This document shows, one piece after another, positions 29,601 to 32,511 of a stretch of 32,511 bases of DNA. The notes under the pieces are model-generated. The model ran no database searches, was not told where the DNA came from, and saw only the letters and a list, made by a program, of their open reading frames with translations. Every line of letters begins with the position of its first letter. Positions within the stretch are counted from its first letter, which is position 1. Source of the stretch: Candidatus Omnitrophota bacterium. GTDB lineage: Bacteria > Omnitrophota > Gorgyraeia > Zapsychrales > Zapsychraceae. The position numbers and the translations under genes were made by a program. Location: assembly GCA_029568545.1 (NCBI GenBank), contig JAKQAH010000084.1, positions 1-32,511 of the forward strand. The letters are read 5' to 3'.

Positions 29601-32511
29601 TCGGAAGCATTTTGAATGTTTTGGTCGTTGATCAGGGAGCCCCGAATTATGACAATCTTGTTATGGGTGACTCTAAGACGATTCAATGGACGCCCAACGG
29701 GGCTATCACCGGTTACAAAATTGAGTATCGTATTAACAATGGTTCATGGGTTGATATCACCATTGATGATGTGAACGGAGACACGGGAACAGTCGCTTGC
29801 GGCGGAGCCTGCCGGCAGTGGACCTGGAATCCGATTCCGAGCACGATTGCACCTTCCAATGATATTGATTTCCAGGTTTCAGATTGGGACAATCCTACAA
29901 AGGTCAATAATCTTAACAATCAAACGGCAGGATTAGAATACACAATCAAAGGGCAGTTAAGTCTCGTCGCTCCCGACTCAGCGCTGGTTTATTCGATCAA
30001 TGATACAATCCCCATTACTTGGAACCAGACCGGAGCCATCGGCAATAAGAATATTACCTATACGGCGGTGGATGATTTCAGCGATGCCTTGCCGGCGATC
30101 AGCGCCAGTTATATTGCGAATGGGGATGGTCAGCATAGCTTGAGCCCGGTTTGGAACGCTCCGTATTCTGTTTCGGAAGAATACAGAGTGAAGATCCGGA
30201 ACAATACCGCCATCTCGGAAACGCAGCTGGAAGATATTTCCCAGACGACCTTTGCGGTGCGCCCGACATTTGAATCTCTGGTGTCTCCTGTCGGCGGCAG
30301 CACGGTCTGGAACGTCGGCAATACGGCCCTGATCCGGTGGACCGCGAAAAGCGCTATTGATGCAACGACATCCGCTTACCCCAAAGTCAAGATCGAATAT
30401 GACGTTGACGGCGGCGGATATCAGTTGCTTGAAGCGGGATCCGGCAATCTTGACGGGCAGAACTTGAGCAACGATTATGTTTGGTCATCCGTGCCTGATG
30501 TGAAAAGCGGCAATGTCATGATCAAGCTTACCTATACCAATCCGGCCTACGGCGGAACGATCACGATTGATACAGGATCGCCGATAGCGATCTATCCGGT
30601 GATCACTGTGGGGGACGTGACGCAAGATTCTCAATACACGGAACCGGTAACGGGGATCGTGGGGTTAAAGGCCGGGAGTACCTATAACAATATTGTGAAG
30701 TGGAGTTACACCGGGACAAAAATCAATACAGTTTCGCTACTCTATGATGCGAATGAAGACGGGACATATGAAGGTGTTATTGCGAACTCCGTGGCGGTAC
30801 CGATCGCGGTGGCGCAGGGAGCAACGGGGGTGACCTGGACATTGCCGAACACGATCGCTTTCACGGAAGCGGCGAAGATCAAAGTTGTTGACTCTCAAAA
30901 TGCAAATGTTTTCGGTGAATCGACGGTCGTATTCAAGACGCGCGGCGGCCTGACATTGAGCGCACCTATTGGAGGTCAGACATGGGTGGCGAACACGACA
31001 CAAAATATTACTTGGTCATATAACGGCAGCAGCATGGGAAACGTGAATTTATATTATGACTCAGACAGTGGTGATGGATACCAGTGGGGTGTGCCGATTG
31101 CGACTGTTGCGGCATCGGCGACGAGTTATCCTTGGTACGTGCCACAGGCAGTTACGAACACGGGAGCGATTAGGATCGCGGAACAAGCCGATGCGGATAT
31201 TTATAATATTGGGACCGATTTTAAGATCACGGCGACATTTAATATAACGGCGCCGGAGAACGGAGCACCGGTAAACCTGGCGGACGGCCAATACACGATC
31301 GCATGGAATACGCTCAAAGGCAGCGGCGTGACGGCGGTCAACTTGTATTACACAAACAATGGTGACGCGGGCACGCCGACGTGGATCCCGATCACGGGAT
31401 GTACGAACACATCGAACGATGGGCAATGCGCGTGGACGCTGCCGACAACGTATGCGGACATCAACAACTCGGTGCACAAGGTTAAGATTACGCAGGCGAT
31501 TCCGGCTAATGAAGGGAATGACACATTAAATACGGAGAAGATCGGGGCGGGATATTTTGAGATTGTCGGTGATCTTAACTTTACAACACCAGCGGCCAAT
31601 GATTCGTGGGATGTAAACACGACGGAAGATATTGTATTCACGAAGACAGGGGATATCCATTCGGCTAATATCCAGTATTCGGCGACCGGGGCGGCTCCTT
31701 GGACGACGATTAACGGAGCAGCAATCGACACGACAGCGGCAGGGCCGTTTACTTATCAATGGTATTTGAACCCTGCATCAACGGCATTAACCAGCGGTTA
31801 TGCGGGCAAGTTGCGCCTGGTGGCCGTGGATCCTTCGCCGCCGGTGGTGGCCAAGATTCTCTCTCCGAGTTTGGAAGTTAAGGGTTCGATCAGCTTAAGC
31901 GCGCCGAGTGCCAGCGATATTATCATGACGCGCGGCGGGGCGTCGTATCCGATCAGCTGGACGGTCTACGGGGCTATCACCAATGTGGATTTGCATTATT
32001 CCACAGATGGCGGCACAACATTTCCGCATGTGATCGAGTTGGGGCGGACCGCAAGCAGTGTGCCCTTGAACTGGACGGTGCCGGATGCCTTAGGCAATAA
32101 CCTAAAAGTGCGTGTGCGGGATAGCAACAACAATAACGTCGAGGCTGTTAGCGCGAATACTTTTGAGATTGAAGGGCAGATTACGCTGAACGTGCCGAAC
32201 AATCCCGGATTATCGTATGTGGTTGGTTCGACGATGAATGTTGACTGGAACCCGGAAGGGACCTATCCGACGGTCCAGATCCATTATGACCTGGACGGGG
32301 ATTTTGGAACGACCGGCGACACGTATCCGATCCTGCCGTTAAGCAGCGTGACCAACTGTGCGGAAGCGGTCAGCAATTGCACGGCTGTGTGGAACATTCC
32401 CGACTCCATCGGGACGACGGTGAAGATCCGGGTCAGGAATGCCGGGGATTACGATGTTGAGGATATTAGCGAAAATAATATCAGGATCAAGGGGCGGATC
32501 TTATCGATCAC
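23678..32511 (+). CDS. Giant exported repeat protein (adhesin/sheath-like), 3' end outside the window
   Basis: I read this frame codon by codon from ATG 23678 to the window edge and met no stop: 2,944 complete codons, still open. It was easy to miss because no stop falls inside the window. A hydrophobic segment at about residues 23-41 (CFKAIIHLLVISMVVLGV) is a signal peptide or anchor with an unusually long N-region. Residues of about 60-460 contain four diverged units ending in a (Y/W)xVVE(F/L/M) strand near residues 170, 279, 368 and 454. From about residue 462 onward there are 22 complete immunoglobulin-like units of about 113 residues. The pattern is I-x-L-x-x-P, W-x-V-G, I-x-W, V-x-x-x-Y, W-x-V-P, I-R-V and F-x-I-K-G, resembling bacterial Kre9/KNH ('SPNGGE') domains. 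Many units have an even number of cysteines. It is third in the riboswitch operon. A cell-surface adhesin or sheath is the likeliest role. Confidence 0.9.
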   Translation, partial: MKPHVYIGDYVQGNKGPLASRICFKAIIHLLVISMVVLGVPFPRIPTYLPPVVREPLELARETVETKEAEAVQANLVQDVGYVDILAGAYFASIDSTSNGDFDTAVNTSKSLIFTTWKCDQANTYVRGGTNESGGEGPAIWTSYFGDTQSVVLQRNMLEPSTTGGTSTAGAYVVEFGSGASTEMKKFSGSTVVLPTIYIKEVGLPEPIAANKSFVIIDRAIELAQAAETEATTPLATLYRKDTTNTPVGYVDTLKLERYQLPTGYAALKITHDPPAMTVGYQVVELDGRVKVQSGTAQIAAGSTSTTTLTPSLTSVDTNKSFLIHNFAGGSGTDGVEGMIYVRGTITNATTLTFTRAASGSTNDHVNISWFVIEFTDGSRVQKGSTTIASGSLTPASQPTISTVDLERAFPVISVSGGDGSDSTDLSNVSVLAKIANATTLNLSRKTTTVASIVDWFVVEMSPLTLKVPDGGQTWYVGDTYQITWEHANSTLVPDDTVSLQISTNGGSSYIGTALTCAEGARTADDDICTWRIPEKVGGTDIMGTNIKIKITDTTLGNGYDFDASNTPFEIRGKIDVTSPDGDEVWYIKDTYREITWNFNGDFDTVNVQRAIDGDQETPTWVNLATGVAIDNNYSGSHDTYGGQGSWAWNPIPDLPYATMKVRIQSTTSASWTQVANASDDVFEIRPNITVTQPASGDQWLVGRTETVEWTSSGTVTSVNLYYNPAGTGYVVPPGVTNPVTGFVAADYPTYKRSDGTACPADTFCYNWLLDPTTVLAASAKVKVEKPDSTSVADESDDFTLMPALSLDNPATTTTLRVYDNILATQVPIDWSHPSSPAMSNVGIKYTKSYLVGATPCKDQITSHSCWEDISVNPGENPGLTGGTYYWQVPPTAIGTDIGIRIYELGKADLVFDQDGQYTVKGSITIGAPTGANVGKLGSIRVGDTFLIQWTPYGDFGRVYIGLSKDNGSSYTVPIVHENLYTDSGCSTSFVLDESALSYNWGRTDLYEDDGLGGACNPTTRIPVSAICGNEDECMVKVYKWDEPSPETGTAGESQSFNLTGNISGATRNSNVYLINNTATITWSVAPTGWTQPVNLKWCKSTSCTSQAQWDARPVIPSGQLTPATPIAGDGATGVQWRIPDEAGIVQPDIVVRVEQATNPAVTYSDTSSMQIKGSVQLAAGTPAKTGGVIWRIGEEKAISWNKSGDIGNIVLKYSLDDGVDNYARTIATVDDDASPYTWCVGYPDGCVGEPTSGAHHPDQVINTVDRNVDIKIMIVSASDSDIKDCTGTACAGDSTSLTIQKRFAGVSVGATTLIVDDTSSNADITWDTYGYLAVPPNVNLFFDYDDEPLTYPNQINGNIIDVGAYTSWQVPNYISETVRIRVASAAAPTTVYGDMTDDFIIKGDLDVTSPVGTDVLVVGHPANYNSAGITYVKHGSIGNLRIEDVRSGCATPLLLTPGPTPGPEGTDQATSFTWTVPATDGCGASIIDIGAAKTHQLRLTGLTHELNNNLKVIKLTSSFQIRGEIYDIEPGLTSEEVYLIGETAYIKWKSYGNIGNVKIRADKNNNNTFDIVVTGPDPTYPNGESVPYNYNGGDGAGSWLWNVPNDPSTAYRIRVESIDNPVGGLGGAAMATYDDSLQTFTVRGSISLTVPNTAVIYKVNDTININWSTTGNVGDVAITLYYDSTNSGDPLDLESYSNTVIVTSDNNSVKPFPFQLPVASVSDTAVIGLVSLIDPAVKDNSAANFKIKPVLTLTSPNNNLANVVVGSSYRIVWPLPVGTASSFKVNVSTDGGTTWTDTSPPTLVAKGGLVAASVAAGNLGVDWSVQDIMTNQGVIRICKEGDPDACDNSDSFFYVKGSITNVHVKTLVTDPAPGSPIDLPIATEKYVTWDYTGTLGSVNVYYSTDANQGSPTWVPTTGQCMNVSIDPDATGSTGYCQWDIPDAPSPYVRVRVQSVTNANWQTVEGLSPAYNAIIGSILNVLVVDQGAPNYDNLVMGDSKTIQWTPNGAITGYKIEYRINNGSWVDITIDDVNGDTGTVACGGACRQWTWNPIPSTIAPSNDIDFQVSDWDNPTKVNNLNNQTAGLEYTIKGQLSLVAPDSALVYSINDTIPITWNQTGAIGNKNITYTAVDDFSDALPAISASYIANGDGQHSLSPVWNAPYSVSEEYRVKIRNNTAISETQLEDISQTTFAVRPTFESLVSPVGGSTVWNVGNTALIRWTAKSAIDATTSAYPKVKIEYDVDGGGYQLLEAGSGNLDGQNLSNDYVWSSVPDVKSGNVMIKLTYTNPAYGGTITIDTGSPIAIYPVITVGDVTQDSQYTEPVTGIVGLKAGSTYNNIVKWSYTGTKINTVSLLYDANEDGTYEGVIANSVAVPIAVAQGATGVTWTLPNTIAFTEAAKIKVVDSQNANVFGESTVVFKTRGGLTLSAPIGGQTWVANTTQNITWSYNGSSMGNVNLYYDSDSGDGYQWGVPIATVAASATSYPWYVPQAVTNTGAIRIAEQADADIYNIGTDFKITATFNITAPENGAPVNLADGQYTIAWNTLKGSGVTAVNLYYTNNGDAGTPTWIPITGCTNTSNDGQCAWTLPTTYADINNSVHKVKITQAIPANEGNDTLNTEKIGAGYFEIVGDLNFTTPAANDSWDVNTTEDIVFTKTGDIHSANIQYSATGAAPWTTINGAAIDTTAAGPFTYQWYLNPASTALTSGYAGKLRLVAVDPSPPVVAKILSPSLEVKGSISLSAPSASDIIMTRGGASYPISWTVYGAITNVDLHYSTDGGTTFPHVIELGRTASSVPLNWTVPDALGNNLKVRVRDSNNNNVEAVSANTFEIEGQITLNVPNNPGLSYVVGSTMNVDWNPEGTYPTVQIHYDLDGDFGTTGDTYPILPLSSVTNCAEAVSNCTAVWNIPDSIGTTVKIRVRNAGDYDVEDISENNIRIKGRILSI
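23920..25060 (+). repeat. Four diverged N-terminal units of the giant protein
   Basis: These units have a different pattern from the long array that follows. Each ends in a strand reading GAYVVEF, GYQVVEL, SWFVIEF or DWFVVEM. The later ones share a V-Q-x-G-x-x-x-I-A-x-G-S stretch (KVQSGTAQIAAGS; RVQKGSTTIASGS), a TISSVD-like stretch (LTSVDTNKSFLI; ISTVDLERAFPV), and an ITNATTLTFTR/IANATTLNLSR strand. Spacing between the closing strands is about 109, 89 and 86 residues. Confidence 0.7.
25061..32490 (+). repeat. Array of 22 Ig-like (Kre9/KNH-like) units of about 113 residues
   Basis: Unit boundaries are marked by recurring junctions, F-x-I-(K/R)-G followed by I-x-(L/V)-x-x-P: for example FEIRGKIDVTSP, YTVKGSITIGAP, FIIKGDLDVTSP, FTVRGSISLTVP, YTIKGQLSLVAP, FEIEGQITLNVP. 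I counted 22 complete units and the start of a 23rd (IRIKGRILSI) at the window edge, giving a mean unit of about 338 bases. Units are well diverged from one another, unlike the near-identical repeats in the coiled-coil gene. Confidence 0.85.

Noticed and set aside
23846-32202. Many short minus-strand frames across the last 8.5 kb
   Set aside because: All are antisense to one continuous, repeat-structured plus-strand frame that has no stop in the window.

Overview
This window is bacterial chromosome of moderate GC content. It most resembles a Gram-negative, uncultivated lineage of the Candidatus Omnitrophota (OP3) type. The reasons are an outer-membrane secretin, several exported proteins, a TonB-type C-terminal domain with a PFPPFP signature, and a giant repetitive surface protein of a kind I associate with that phylum. 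The assignment is an inference from gene content, not from a phylogenetic marker.

Layout. (1) Positions 1-3214, housekeeping: the 3' end of purU, a macro-domain ADP-ribose hydrolase, the two exonuclease VII subunits (xseA, xseB) and a TIM-barrel sugar isomerase/epimerase-like protein. (2) Positions 3227-3593: a hairpin-rich spacer holding a tRNA-Arg(TCG) gene. (3) Positions 3594-8879: a glycine cleavage cluster, gcvT, gcvH, gcvPA and gcvPB, followed by a lipoate-protein ligase that can charge GcvH. The lipoamide dehydrogenase gene is not in the window. (4) Positions 8934-20799, envelope biogenesis: a SurA-like periplasmic chaperone, a 466-bp gene-free stretch, an ExeA-like AAA ATPase, a PilP/GspC-like inner-membrane protein, a secretin, a coiled-coil/TPR protein, and a 1,913-residue coiled-coil protein with an N-terminal SH3-like domain and a C-terminal TonB-like domain. 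(5) Positions 20872-32511, the accessory region. It contains a small exported beta-domain protein, then a promoter, a cyclic-di-GMP-I (GEMM)-like riboswitch and an intrinsic terminator. These lie ahead of an apparent three-gene operon: a REP-associated-transposase-like protein that has lost its HUH histidines and is fused to a membrane anchor and a periplasmic beta domain; a small exported protein; and a giant ORF that stays open from 23678 to the window end (at least 2,944 codons) and is built from about 22 immunoglobulin-like repeats of roughly 113 residues.

How the parts may work together. The gcv genes plus purU serve one-carbon/folate metabolism. The right-hand part looks like a cell-surface programme. 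A second-messenger riboswitch would set read-through into an operon ending in a giant adhesin or sheath-like protein. Its partners are membrane-anchored or exported, and its neighbours encode a secretin-based trans-envelope machine. The most unusual item is the apparently domesticated transposase. Its C-terminal domain is paralogous to the small exported protein encoded just before the riboswitch, which suggests that a RAYT domain was recruited as the cytoplasmic part of a membrane protein.
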